Below, in pieces: positions 1-9,571 of a stretch of DNA of 64,000 nt (position 1 is its first letter; every line of letters starts with the position of its first letter). The DNA is from Saccharomycopsis phalli (Eukaryota; Ascomycota; Saccharomycetes; Ascoideales; Saccharomycopsidaceae), in contig CP073214.1 in the NCBI GenBank assembly GCA_020342235.1, forward strand, positions 558,001 to 622,000. Direction: 5' to 3'. Under the pieces are notes generated by a model. It did not search any database and was not told the DNA's origin. It saw only the letters and a program-made list of their open reading frames with translations. Made by a program: the position numbers and the translations under genes.

Positions 1-520
1 GGGGATTTCATCTGTCAGTAAGAGAAATATCAAACTGATTTTATCAGCCAACCAGAGCGTGTGTATAGTCATTGGCGGCGCCAGAGAGTCTCTATTAGTG
101 AAACCAAATGCGCGTAAATTGGTTCTCAAGGACCGCAAGGGATTCATTAAGATTGTACTTTCGCAAAAAAATGTTAAGCTAGTGCCTATGTTTGCGTTTG
201 GAGAAAATGAGGTATACGAAGTCTTGCAGCCGGCTAGCAACTCTGTGCTTAACAAGCTTCAGTTGCTCCTTAAGAAGATGAGCGGATTTACAATCCCGCT
301 TTTCCATGCCCGAGGTATTTTTAATTATGATTTTGGATTGTTGCCTTATAGAAGACCGATTAATGTGGTGGTGGGATCACCAATAGACATTCCTTATATT
401 GAAGAGCCTTCTCAACAAGACATTGATAAGTATCACGCTAAATATGTCGATGCTTTGCTTAATCTCTACAACAGCAATAGAGAAAAGTATGGGTATACCT
501 CTAAATTGGAGTTGGTGTAA
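1..520 (+). CDS. DGA1: Diacylglycerol O-acyltransferase, 3' part only (DGAT2 family)
   Basis: C-terminal ~172 residues of a DGAT2-type acyltransferase, which makes triacylglycerol from diacylglycerol and acyl-CoA at the ER and lipid droplet. The frame is open from base 2, so the gene starts upstream of the window and the N-terminal membrane segments and HPHG motif are not visible. What is seen is the conserved block GGARESLLVKP, then LKDRKGFIKIVL and VPMFAFGENEVYEV, which are hallmark stretches of Dga1/DGAT2. The C-terminus has the usual VVVGSPIDIPYIEEP followed by a helical tail. It converges on the next gene with 165 bp between stop codons. The family assignment is secure. The symbol follows the single DGAT2 gene of most yeasts. 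Confidence 0.9.
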   Translation, partial: GISSVSKRNIKLILSANQSVCIVIGGARESLLVKPNARKLVLKDRKGFIKIVLSQKNVKLVPMFAFGENEVYEVLQPASNSVLNKLQLLLKKMSGFTIPLFHARGIFNYDFGLLPYRRPINVVVGSPIDIPYIEEPSQQDIDKYHAKYVDALLNLYNSNREKYGYTSKLELV

Positions 521-685
521 CTCGCATCACTGTCTTTTTTTTTTTAACTGGCTACATTTGGAATGCTAGTCCTTGGTTTGTTATTTTGGTTTTCAATAGG
601 CTATGATTAATATCTTCTATTAATGCATATATATCCAGAATAGGCCGATAGGTTACCTAATTTTAATAGGTGGCACCGATATCAC

Positions 686-3600
686 TTAATCATGCTCTTC
701 TTCACTGTCATCTTCACTATCATCGTCACTACCATCTTCACTATCATCTTCACTATCACCTTCACTATCATCATCGCTTTCAGTATCCTCCAATAATGTA
801 TAATTAACATTGTATCCAAGTTTTTTAAACTCTGCAGACACTCCCTCATTTTTAGGATTCAATGTTAGGAAGAGAGATGAGGTCTCCGGTTCAAATATAG
901 GAACAACATATTGCTTGATTGTTGCCACCAAGTCGTCTGGTGTCAACTCTTTCATCTTTTTAAACACCTCAGTGTTATATTCAAGGCTCTTATTCCTCAA
1001 AACATTCGAGTATGTGGTCATAGAACTTTGCATATAACTCTCATTGCTTCTAGCTGTAGACCCAACCAAGGTACTAAGTGCCCCGTCTATACCATACTCA
1101 TCAAATTTCACAGTGCCATTGGCAAGATCTTGCACAACCTTTTTTGCTGCTATGAAGGCGTTCACCACATCCGTGGAACGGTATAACGATAAGTAGATTT
1201 CCCTTTCTTCTCTTCCTACAAACATATCAGCACCATAGGCCAATCCTCCTCCTCTAATGGCCTTCCACAATGGTCCTTCTGTTCTATCCAAGTATGAGTT
1301 TACCAACAAAATAGCAGCACGCACGTTATCTAGGTTCTCTTCATCTAAAGTGCCCATGGCATTCATATAAGCACTCTCGCTTCCTGGAGTACCTAAAATA
1401 TAGGCATTGTGTCCCTTTTTTAACCCTTCCTCGTTCAAAACTTCAGAAGTTAGAGGAATCCGGACAAGCTGCTGTCGTTTTTCCAAATTATAATTAGTTC
1501 TCTTGGATAACTTTCTTAAAAACGGCTCCCAAGCTTGCACTGGACTATGCAACTTAGAGATATCCCCAACAACATAAAATCGCATATTGTTTATGTTATC
1601 AAACAATAAATGCTGAATTTTTTCAAGAGATTCTTTGACTTCGGCAAAACCTTCTTCAGCATTTAGCTTTTCCAACAAATCCCTGTAAAAATCTTCAATT
1701 TCCAAGATATTGTAAGACTTTGCCAATGAGCGATCTTTATTCAAGTGTTTATTGGTTAAATGTGCCAACATAGAGCTCCCTTCTCTCTTTGTTTCTGGCA
1801 AAGAATTAAGGAGTCCTTCCACGCCAACCTTCACTCGGGCAGCATCAAACACGGTATCATAAAACACCTTTCCAGCCCAGTCAATTGCCTCATCATATTT
1901 CTCAACTTTGCATACCAAGCTAAGACCTAACATTTCACTGAATCCTGCAATTCTGTTTTTAAACTGGTAGTACACCAAATCTTTCTTTAGTCCGTTGACA
2001 ACATCCACATGGCTTATTAAGTCACCGTTGTCCAACTTCATAGGATTGGAAAACAATCTCTGGAAAACAACCATATACGGCAACAACTCCTCGGGAATGG
2101 CAAAAGACGAAAATGCAATCTGGACAGAGAGAAAGTTTGACGGGTATTGGTTGAAGTAAATATCAACAGGAAAGTTGGCAGGTAAATCATTGAAAATCTG
2201 CTGGTGAAGTGATGGGTTCTCGCTCTTATTCCAATCAGGTTTGCCTGTATAAATTGGGATGGTCTTGTTGAAACTCATGTCTGATAAGTCTGCGATTCCT
2301 ATTTCCACAATAATATCGTTGGGTATTTCCAAGTCGTTTAATTGTTCTGCTTGACGTAGTCTTTCTTCCAAATTCTTCAATCCTTCTGGCCCTAATTTCT
2401 TCTTGCGCTCTGCTACTCGTTTTTCATCCTGCGCGGCCTTTTCTTTGGCCAATTTCTTGGAAGGCTTTGCCAAAACACTGACGTGAGGGTTGTTCAAAAA
2501 ATACTTGGTTAATAACTCTTCCCACTGTTGCGTATTCCATGAACCAATGGCCTCGAAATCAGACAAATCTCGCAAGACATTTAGATCGGAACCGTCCGGC
2601 TTACCATACACAAACTCGTTTATAACGTCATCGGCATACGAGTTTGGAGACTCCTCGATGGAGTATAAGTATCCTGCCTTGAACAACTCAATTTCGAGTC
2701 TCATTCTTTCCAAGTCGAATTCATGGTTTTTGACGTGGTTCTCCAATATTTTAAATATCTTTTCGTGGCACTCGTGTAGCATTTCTACTGGGATTCCATC
2801 AGCATAGATCTTGAAGTCTACCTTGCCATAGCTGGTACGAGCAGAGCTTATGGAATAGGCATATGGGTTGTCGATCTCGACTAATTCGTGATTGAGCAAT
2901 GCCACGGGCGAGTCAGTCAAATATTCAAGCATCAACAATATTGCCAAGTTGGTTACATTATCGAACAATTCGCATCCTATCCAGGATATGGTTATATTAG
3001 TGGTTGATTCTTCGGTGTCTGGGAATTCGATTTCCTTGGTGATGTTCTCGGTCAAGATGATTGAATTTGGCGAATCCACAAACGGTCTAGGGTTGGGAAT
3101 TTCAGGTAACCGAGGCAAGGTCGAGTCGAATTCTGCCATGATGTCAAGAAACTCGTCTTCGTCGACGGATCCGGTGATTATGATGCACAAATTATCAGGC
3201 CGGTACATCTTTTTATGGAACGCTTGGATTTCCTCACGCTTTAGTTTACGTAGACTCTCCAATAATCCCCCTGTCTCGGAGGAATAGCCAGAATCACGGG
3301 AGTAAATCGCACGAGAGGCTTCCAAGTCGGATAAAAACAGCTCACTCGTCTCAATGGCCTCCATCTCGGAATAGACCACGCCCTTGTCCTTCCCTTCCCC
3401 ATCAATATGGTAAACCTCGGTGTAGCATGCCTCTTCCGTCAATGTCGGGTTGATGATGTGGTCCAAGTACACTGGCAAGATTTTGGCAAACCCCTGCCAC
3501 CCGGCACTCTCCAATGTGTATACTGTGCGGTCCTGTTCGGTCCACGCATTGGTGCTACTTGCATTGAGATTACTCAATGTATCCAACAAGCCCTTGTAAG

Positions 3601-3829
3601 GATACTTTTGCGATCCCATAAATATCAAGTGCTCCAAAGTATGAGGGGCGCCCGAATCGTTGGCTATTTCGGTGGCTACTGCAAAGTACCCGTAAACCAT
3701 GGGGGATTCTTGGTTAACCACAGTAAGCTGGAGGCCTGTGGTCGAGGAGCGCCACTTTTTAACCGTTGTTGGGGCATATTCAACCTCAAAGTCAGTGAGG
3801 AGTTGGAAGTCTCGTTTGTGCCTGGTCAT
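686..3829 (-). CDS. SDD3: Insulinase-family (M16) zinc metalloprotease, Sdd3/YOL098C-like
   Basis: 1047 residues starting at an ATG at 3829. Residues 63-67 read HTLEH, the inverted HxxEH zinc site of M16 peptidases, followed by the insulinase N-domain and further M16-like domains. Length and N-terminal sequence match the S. cerevisiae YOL098C (SDD3) family (about 1037 aa) rather than mitochondrial processing peptidase or Ste23. There is no obvious targeting signal, so it is probably cytosolic. The last ~35 residues are an Asp/Glu/Ser run (coding DNA about 689-790, an imprecise ATCTTCACTATC-type repeat), a low-complexity acidic tail. It is divergent from ZNG1 across only 61 bp. Physiological substrates are not known to me. 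Confidence 0.85.
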   Translation of the reverse strand: MTRHKRDFQLLTDFEVEYAPTTVKKWRSSTTGLQLTVVNQESPMVYGYFAVATEIANDSGAPHTLEHLIFMGSQKYPYKGLLDTLSNLNASSTNAWTEQDRTVYTLESAGWQGFAKILPVYLDHIINPTLTEEACYTEVYHIDGEGKDKGVVYSEMEAIETSELFLSDLEASRAIYSRDSGYSSETGGLLESLRKLKREEIQAFHKKMYRPDNLCIIITGSVDEDEFLDIMAEFDSTLPRLPEIPNPRPFVDSPNSIILTENITKEIEFPDTEESTTNITISWIGCELFDNVTNLAILLMLEYLTDSPVALLNHELVEIDNPYAYSISSARTSYGKVDFKIYADGIPVEMLHECHEKIFKILENHVKNHEFDLERMRLEIELFKAGYLYSIEESPNSYADDVINEFVYGKPDGSDLNVLRDLSDFEAIGSWNTQQWEELLTKYFLNNPHVSVLAKPSKKLAKEKAAQDEKRVAERKKKLGPEGLKNLEERLRQAEQLNDLEIPNDIIVEIGIADLSDMSFNKTIPIYTGKPDWNKSENPSLHQQIFNDLPANFPVDIYFNQYPSNFLSVQIAFSSFAIPEELLPYMVVFQRLFSNPMKLDNGDLISHVDVVNGLKKDLVYYQFKNRIAGFSEMLGLSLVCKVEKYDEAIDWAGKVFYDTVFDAARVKVGVEGLLNSLPETKREGSSMLAHLTNKHLNKDRSLAKSYNILEIEDFYRDLLEKLNAEEGFAEVKESLEKIQHLLFDNINNMRFYVVGDISKLHSPVQAWEPFLRKLSKRTNYNLEKRQQLVRIPLTSEVLNEEGLKKGHNAYILGTPGSESAYMNAMGTLDEENLDNVRAAILLVNSYLDRTEGPLWKAIRGGGLAYGADMFVGREEREIYLSLYRSTDVVNAFIAAKKVVQDLANGTVKFDEYGIDGALSTLVGSTARSNESYMQSSMTTYSNVLRNKSLEYNTEVFKKMKELTPDDLVATIKQYVVPIFEPETSSLFLTLNPKNEGVSAEFKKLGYNVNYTLLEDTESDDDSEGDSEDDSEDGSDDDSEDDSEEEHD

Positions 3830-3890
3830 TGTGGTGGGGGAATGCTAGTTTGGAAAAACATTTTTTTTTCGTATTCCTGTTGCATTAGAA
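3830..3890. promoter_or_regulatory. 61 bp divergent intergenic region SDD3/ZNG1
   Basis: The two start codons are only 61 bp apart and face away from each other. The gap contains a T-run (about 3862-3869) but no clear TATA box or recognised factor site. Core promoters or 5' UTR starts probably extend into the opposite gene, or a single nucleosome-free region serves both. Confidence 0.5.
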
Positions 3891-5057
3891 ATGGATGAAA
3901 TACCTGATTTGGTGGAAACAGTAGACGAAATTGATGATGCCAAGTTAACGGCTATGATGAAGAGTAACTCTTCAAAATACGATGGCTGGAAGTTTGACGA
4001 GCAGAAAATCCACAGTGACTCTGGGCGCAAGGTCCCAGTGACAATCATCACTGGGTACTTGGGGTCCGGGAAGTCAACCTTGCTCAACAACATTGCGCAA
4101 AAGGGGGGAAAAAGAATAGCAGTCATATTGAACGAGTTTGGTGACTCGAGTGATATTGAGAAAAGCTTGACCATTAAAAATGAGAATGATAGCTACGAAG
4201 AGTGGCTTGATCTCGGCAATGGATGCTTGTGCTGTGCAGTGAAAGATAACGGGGTTGCGGCAATTGAGAATTTAATTGAAAGATCAAAGGATAAAATCGA
4301 CTATATATTCTTGGAGACCAGCGGCGTGGCGGATCCTGGTCCAATTGCTAAAATGTTCTGGCTAGATGATGCCTTGGCATCAAATATCTACATTGATGGG
4401 ATAGTGACCGTGTTGGACTCAAAGAACATTATCGAGAACTTGCAAGATTTTGGAGGCCACCGAAATCACGACAGCAAAGTCGAGACCACGACAGCAGAAA
4501 TTCAAATTGCCTTGGCAGATGTGGTAATATTGAACAAGTACGACTTGATAAAGAATGACAAGGCATTAGAGGGAAAAATTATGAACAAGGTACAGCTGAT
4601 CAACAGTTTAGCACCAATTTACCGGACCGAGTACTCGGAGTTGGACTTGGATAAAATATTGGACCTAAAATCGTTTGAAGACAAGGACCGGAATTTCTTG
4701 GACCACAAGTACGAGCTTATTAATGTCGACAGCGCGTTTCATAACCACAGCATAACTACCGAGGTGGTTGAGTTTGATAAAGTGAAAAATATCAATGAAA
4801 CCATGGCGACAATTGACAAATACTTGCAAAATGCATTATGGGAAAACACATTGGAAGGACGAAACGTGGAGATCCATAGAGTCAAGGGCATGATCATTGA
4901 GGAAGGAAATAATCCGCAAATTAAAGTGATCCAAGGTGTCAGAGACACTTTTGATGTTTACGACGGTCATTATCAGGCCGATCTACATGATAATGGAAAA
5001 TGTAAGTTGGTGTTTATTGGAAAGGGGCTATGGAAGGGTATCAAAGGGCCTTTATAA
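3891..5057 (+). CDS. ZNG1: Zinc-regulated GTPase metalloprotein activator (CobW/G3E family)
   Basis: 388 residues. Walker A GYLGSGKS at residues 55-62, the zinc-binding GCLCC motif at 111-115, LNEFG (80-84), [10 protein letters not shown] and the guanine-specificity motif LNKYDL are all visible, followed by a CobW C-terminal domain. The family (yeast YNR029C, human ZNG1/CBWD) delivers zinc to methionine aminopeptidase. In human ZNG1 an N-terminal CPELV motif binds the MetAP zinc finger; here the comparable stretch is IPDLV (residues 4-8), without the cysteine. Codon 236 (4596-4598) is CTG and aligns with a serine in the human protein as I recall it, supporting CUG-Ser decoding. The stop overlaps the convergent GWT1 end. 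Confidence 0.88.
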   Translation: MDEIPDLVETVDEIDDAKLTAMMKSNSSKYDGWKFDEQKIHSDSGRKVPVTIITGYLGSGKSTLLNNIAQKGGKRIAVILNEFGDSSDIEKSLTIKNENDSYEEWLDLGNGCLCCAVKDNGVAAIENLIERSKDKIDYIFLETSGVADPGPIAKMFWLDDALASNIYIDGIVTVLDSKNIIENLQDFGGHRNHDSKVETTTAEIQIALADVVILNKYDLIKNDKALEGKIMNKVQLINSLAPIYRTEYSELDLDKILDLKSFEDKDRNFLDHKYELINVDSAFHNHSITTEVVEFDKVKNINETMATIDKYLQNALWENTLEGRNVEIHRVKGMIIEEGNNPQIKVIQGVRDTFDVYDGHYQADLHDNGKCKLVFIGKGLWKGIKGPL

Positions 5058-6584
5058 TTTTATAAAGATCTTCTTTGAATAAAGATAAGTAGCAATCGCG
5101 TTTATCACCAAAGTATAAGAAATAAGGACCACAATCGACACCACAGGAGTGGCGTCCAATGTGTTTAAGGACATGTTTATTAAGCCAGTTAATAAGTTGG
5201 AGATTAAAAACACCAATAACCCGTTGGAATTTATGGCTTCTAAACAGAAAGGAACGTTGGCATATTCCTGGGGCTTGAAGTAGTTGAAGAATTTGCTGAT
5301 TAGTCTGAACCCAATCAAGTAGTTCAAATTGTACGTGACAACAAAGAGCACATAGCGGAAGTTTGCAAATCTTCTCGAGATAGGTGTGAAGCCTGGGACG
5401 TTTTGCACATAAAAGAAGAGTAAGTCAAATGCCAATGTGTATATCATTAAGCAGTAGTCGGAGGATAAAGAGAAGTATTTGCTGAAGGAGCTCTTGTTCT
5501 TTTGCCACTCTTCAATTTCCTGTTTAGTAGAGTTTTTGAATAAATTGAATGGCGTTACAATTGATGGAAGTAGAAACCCGCCGGTGGACTCCCCAACCAA
5601 GTAGATTGCCAAATACCCCACGAGCGAACTGAATCCCTCCTTGTTTTGGTCAAACAAGCTGATGCGCTGCTCACTGAGTAAGTAAGCCAAGTAGCTACCT
5701 TCATTTCTCTGTAGAAGCCATTCATAACCGAGGGATACGGACATTCCAATGAGTAAGTTGAAATTGTTCAACCTCAATACAGAGAAGATAAACTCCAAGA
5801 TGTACTTACTAGGCTGGAGTAAACTCAATGTAACAAAGAAATTCCAGTGAACTCCGTATTCAGACTCGTGTTCTTGGTAGTTCAAGACCTTGATTAAAAC
5901 CAATCGGCCAATGCCCAAGAGAAATACCGTGAACGAGTCCTTGAAACTGTAGATGATTTTTCTGAGCAATAGAGCGACTTGCTCGAAAAATGACAATTTC
6001 CTCTGGCAATATTTCGACCAAATGCTGGTACGGGCCGACACAATTCCCATGGAGAACACAAAGGAGCCTACCCCAAGGTCCATGAGCGAAGTTCCCCAAG
6101 TTTCACATTTAGCAAAGCGACGAGGAAACGCCTTGAAATCGACGGCAAGAATAGCAATGGCAGTTACCACTATCATCTGCGATCTGTAAACCGTTAGATA
6201 GGCCTGTTTTGGTAACAATTGCTTCTTGCTTAGGGCAGTGGCAGTCGATTTTGTACTGGTGCTGGTACGTGTTGAGCGGACATAGTTTGCAACTGCCAAT
6301 GTGGCTGTAGGAATAACAATGGCATATGTGAGAATGCTGGTGTTATCGGAATAGGTTGTGATTGATAATAGCAAGGCAGTCCAATTTAACAAAAAGTCCA
6401 ATACAAAGGTGAATCCATTTTGCTGATATTTCAGGTCAACCAGGACAAGGTTTGTAAAAGTGTTAATAAGGCAGTAACAGAAGTAAGTAACCAAGGAAAT
6501 AGACGTCACAGAATATATCTCGTGGATACTTCCACCCTTCAATCCGCTGACAAATTCTTCTTTTCTGGTCTTCAAGTCGTCCAT
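5052..6584 (-). CDS. GWT1: GPI-anchor inositol acyltransferase
   Basis: 510 residues, multi-pass ER membrane protein that acylates the inositol of GlcN-PI early in GPI-anchor synthesis. The N-terminus ([16 protein letters not shown]) and the blocks [21 protein letters not shown], split as [13 protein letters not shown] then [17 protein letters not shown], plus [30 protein letters not shown] and the C-terminal KKIFIKL all match the family closely. Length compares with about 490 aa in S. cerevisiae. The start at 6584 is fixed by the conserved N-terminus. It is divergent from ALG12, and its last Leu codon plus stop are shared on the opposite strand with ZNG1 (5052-5057). Confidence 0.95.
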   Translation of the reverse strand: MDDLKTRKEEFVSGLKGGSIHEIYSVTSISLVTYFCYCLINTFTNLVLVDLKYQQNGFTFVLDFLLNWTALLLSITTYSDNTSILTYAIVIPTATLAVANYVRSTRTSTSTKSTATALSKKQLLPKQAYLTVYRSQMIVVTAIAILAVDFKAFPRRFAKCETWGTSLMDLGVGSFVFSMGIVSARTSIWSKYCQRKLSFFEQVALLLRKIIYSFKDSFTVFLLGIGRLVLIKVLNYQEHESEYGVHWNFFVTLSLLQPSKYILEFIFSVLRLNNFNLLIGMSVSLGYEWLLQRNEGSYLAYLLSEQRISLFDQNKEGFSSLVGYLAIYLVGESTGGFLLPSIVTPFNLFKNSTKQEIEEWQKNKSSFSKYFSLSSDYCLMIYTLAFDLLFFYVQNVPGFTPISRRFANFRYVLFVVTYNLNYLIGFRLISKFFNYFKPQEYANVPFCLEAINSNGLLVFLISNLLTGLINMSLNTLDATPVVSIVVLISYTLVINAIATYLYSKKIFIKL

Positions 6585-6686
6585 GATTATGCAGTCACCT
6601 TACCTGTTCACACCAAGGACCAGTCGCCGAAAATGCCAGTGTTCCTACCCTGTAAGATTTACACCAAACCAATCTGGACAGACAAC
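6585..6686. promoter_or_regulatory. 102 bp divergent intergenic region GWT1/ALG12
   Basis: A shared upstream region for two ER glycan/GPI enzymes, taking the ALG12 start as 6687. No TATA box is evident. An in-frame upstream ATG for ALG12 exists at 6633 and would shorten the gap to 48 bp. Confidence 0.45.
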
Positions 6687-8474
6687 ATGATGACCGACTG
6701 GCTAGATTTTATATTGATTGGGTTGATTTCTGCTCACCTAATTATTGCTCCATATAATAAAGTCGAGGAGTCCTTCAACACTCAGGCCTTGTATGACTTT
6801 ATCAACTACGGCTTGGATTTTGCAAAGTTTGATCATCTCCAATTCCCTGGAGCTGTACCACGGACATTTATCGGGTCCATCTTTTATGGTTCCTTGACGC
6901 GATTTGCCAAAAATTATTTGATTGATATTACTACTCCTACACAAATCCAGCTACAGTTGTTTGCTAGAGGGTTGTTGGGCTTGGTCAATGGGATTGCATT
7001 AATAAGCCTACGCCATGCAGTTATGGACGTTTCCGACGAGGTTTCAAAAAACCCAGAAGCTTACAAAGTGGTTATAGCGGAAGAGAAGGAAGTAAAAGAA
7101 AATAAGCCTGTTGAAAAGAGCTATTCAAACATTGGCTTCTGGTTCGGGGTATTCCAGTACACTCAGTTTCACATAATCTTCTACTCCTCTCGGTTCTTAC
7201 CAAACTTTCTTGCGCTACCTTTGACCAATTTCGCGCTCTCATTGATTATTAGAAACAATTATCCTGTTGCCTTTGCCATCTTGGCTTTCACTGCCATTGC
7301 CTTCAGATTCGAGGTGTTTATATTTTTAGGCACTTTGTTGTTTTCCTCGACCCTCATATTTGGCAGAGCCCCTGTGATTGCCTCAATTTCCTCAATCAGT
7401 TTTGGTGTTTCTGTCGGAGGGATGCTTTCTTTGTTTGTTGACTCCAAGTTGTGGAAGCCAACTATTCCAATGTTAACGTTCCTTAAAGACCCGTCCACAG
7501 GAGTGATTCCTGAGATTTCAAGTTTTATCTTTAATGTGATCCACAAGAATGCTGCTCAGTGGGGGGTTGAGCCTTTTGGTGCATACTTTACTAATTACTT
7601 TAGGAAAATTTTCTTCCCTCCAACGGTCCTTTCTCTCACTGCTACTGGGTTCTTTAATGATCCAACACAAGGCCTCCATTCTGTCAGAATACTTGGGTTG
7701 TCATCTTTTCTCTTTATTCTTGCAATGTCTTTTCAACCCCACAAGGAATGGCGCTTTATCATATACGCTATTCCGGGGATCACTTTACTTAGTGCTGCTG
7801 GTGCTGCGAAATTCACCAAGAACTGGAGGGCTTCGGCATTCAAGACGATTGTTGCTGGTTTCTTGATTGTTTCTAGTTTACTCTCTCTTGGTTCATCTTT
7901 CTTTGGATTGTATTCCTCTTCGCTCAATTACCCTGGGGGACAAGGTCTTACTACATTTAATGAGTATTTCATTGGCAGAGTCTCAAACGGAACTTTGCCA
8001 AAGGACTCATTGTACACTGTTCATTTGGACGTCTATCCTAAAATGACAGGTGCCAATTTATTTGGAGAACTTCAACCACTTTATTTGAAAGCCAACAATA
8101 TCTCATTAACCTATGACAAGTCAGAGGTATATGCTGATTTGGTTGAGAAATGGCCATCCTACGATTTTCTCATTACTGGGATTGATGACAACAATGGGTA
8201 TAGTGATGTTACGGAGCTATCCTTGAAAAACGGAGATAAATTACCGGTTATCTCAGGCTGTTCTTGGGCTAAAGTGGCCACCATTCAGGCATATGCTGGA
8301 GTGATGCCTGTTTCGTTGTTTATAAATGGAGAGTTTGAGCCAAAGAAGGCGGTTCTTGAAGTAATTAGCAAGGCTTTTGAGCACAAGTCCTTGACTCCAT
8401 TTATCGAGTTTATCAAAGCGTGTGTTGTCAAGAGAGATGCAGTTTATGTTTATGAAAAGGTATTTATTGTCTAA
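6687..8474 (+). CDS. ALG12: Dolichyl-P-Man:Man7GlcNAc2-PP-dolichol alpha-1,6-mannosyltransferase
   Basis: 595 residues if started at the tandem ATG at 6687. GT22 family ER multi-pass enzyme that adds the eighth mannose to the lipid-linked oligosaccharide. Diagnostic stretches are IAPYNKVEESFNTQALYDF, FDHLQFPGAVPRTFIGS, FRFEVF, WGVEPFGAYFTNYFRK and FQPHKEWRFIIYAIPGI. The chosen start places the HLIIAP segment about 18 residues in, as in S. cerevisiae Alg12. An in-frame ATG at 6633 would add 18 residues without family support. The family is usually about 550 aa. Residues about 115-130 are a lysine/glutamate-rich loop. Confidence 0.93.
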   Translation: MMTDWLDFILIGLISAHLIIAPYNKVEESFNTQALYDFINYGLDFAKFDHLQFPGAVPRTFIGSIFYGSLTRFAKNYLIDITTPTQIQLQLFARGLLGLVNGIALISLRHAVMDVSDEVSKNPEAYKVVIAEEKEVKENKPVEKSYSNIGFWFGVFQYTQFHIIFYSSRFLPNFLALPLTNFALSLIIRNNYPVAFAILAFTAIAFRFEVFIFLGTLLFSSTLIFGRAPVIASISSISFGVSVGGMLSLFVDSKLWKPTIPMLTFLKDPSTGVIPEISSFIFNVIHKNAAQWGVEPFGAYFTNYFRKIFFPPTVLSLTATGFFNDPTQGLHSVRILGLSSFLFILAMSFQPHKEWRFIIYAIPGITLLSAAGAAKFTKNWRASAFKTIVAGFLIVSSLLSLGSSFFGLYSSSLNYPGGQGLTTFNEYFIGRVSNGTLPKDSLYTVHLDVYPKMTGANLFGELQPLYLKANNISLTYDKSEVYADLVEKWPSYDFLITGIDDNNGYSDVTELSLKNGDKLPVISGCSWAKVATIQAYAGVMPVSLFINGEFEPKKAVLEVISKAFEHKSLTPFIEFIKACVVKRDAVYVYEKVFIV

Positions 8475-9380
8475 TTTATGTTTCCAATTGCTTTGAACAA
8501 TACTACTGTTATTGTATGGTATTTTTAATGAGGTGCAGTAAATTATGTCACAAGGGTAATCTAACAACAAGGAGTAGTTAATATTCAAAGCATTTAAGTT
8601 TTTGTCAGCATTATTAAGCCATAAAATTGTGAAACAGGAGTACAAGGATGTGCTACAAAAAATGGCATGGTTACAACGTGCTGATCCCGGATATTCTGGG
8701 ATTGCTGTATTGACATTGGCATGTAAAAGCCCCTATGGTTTAACCACTATCATGCCTGTTGTGCACACTAGGAAATGCCCAAATATCAATAATTGAGGCT
8801 GTTTAAAATAACAAAGCTTTGGTAACTTACCATTGAGAACCATTGAGAACCTAAGGATACGCTGCGACAAACGAGCCAGTATAAATAACTAGGTCACTTA
8901 ATATTGTCAAGTAGGATACAGAATCAATATGCGGTAAAGATATTCCTAAGCTACAGCAAACCATGATATATACACATTCTATTTAAAATCCACATTATGT
9001 TTAATTCAATTATAGTTTGCCGTTTTAGCGGAGAACCCAAACAGGGTAATATCGCCGAATCCGGAGGTAACCGTAACTAACTTGATGATTACAGAGAGAG
9101 AACAAGTCTGATAAAATAAGCACACATCACACGGGGGTATTATTTGGGCTCCAAAATCACCGAGTATATGTTGTGTATATGGTTTGTATTTAGGGAGTAT
9201 GACAGTAATCTAATGACATGCCATATTTTTTGCAGGGGTGCAGCCTCACGTTAACATATTGCGGCAATGCTAACCTGGTTATGTGTGTTATGGCAATCAA
9301 TCTCAAATATAATTAAAAACAATCAAAGCCCATTTCTGGGTCCCCATTAATTGCGCGATATCATGCGTGTGTGCTATTCA

Positions 9381-9499
9381 TTAGTCATTGTGATAGGATT
9401 TACAGTAGAAGCAGGTTACTAAGACCTTGACGCGATGTAACGCATTTGAAATTCTTATGTAATTACGCGGGCTCGGAACCAGCAAGTAAGCATTACTAA
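9381..9499. promoter_or_regulatory. Cluster of three Yap1/Cap1-type response elements
   Basis: TTAGTCA at 9381-9387 (reverse complement TGACTAA) and TTACTAA at 9416-9422 and 9493-9499 all match the TKACTAA AP-1 element bound by Yap1 (Cap1 in Candida). They lie 73-191 bp upstream of the flavodoxin ATG. PST/YCP4 genes are known oxidative-stress targets. Binding here is inferred from motif and context. Confidence 0.6.
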
Positions 9500-9516
9500 G
9501 GGTGTGGAATATGCAA

Positions 9517-9524
9517 TATATAAA
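9517..9524 (+). promoter_or_regulatory. TATA box of the flavodoxin-like gene
   Basis: TATATAAA, 48 bp upstream of the ATG at 9572. TATA-containing promoters are typical of stress-induced yeast genes. Confidence 0.6.
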
Positions 9525-9571
9525 AAGGAGGCCGGTCTGTCATATTCCCTAGTACATTTACCATAACAATT

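Larger units (their letters stand above)
8475..9571. other. 1.1 kb intergenic region, ALG12 terminator to flavodoxin promoter
   Basis: No coding region longer than about 65 codons and no tRNA is supported. The proximal half is AT-rich, with a 10 bp tandem duplication (CATTGAGAAC twice, about 8833-8852). The distal 200 bp carry three Yap1/Cap1-type sites and a TATA box, listed separately. The unusual length suggests a heavily regulated promoter for the downstream gene. Confidence 0.6.

Noticed and set aside
6633-6686. Upstream in-frame ATG for ALG12
   Set aside because: The extra 18 residues have no counterpart in Alg12, while the tandem ATG at 6687 matches the family N-terminus.
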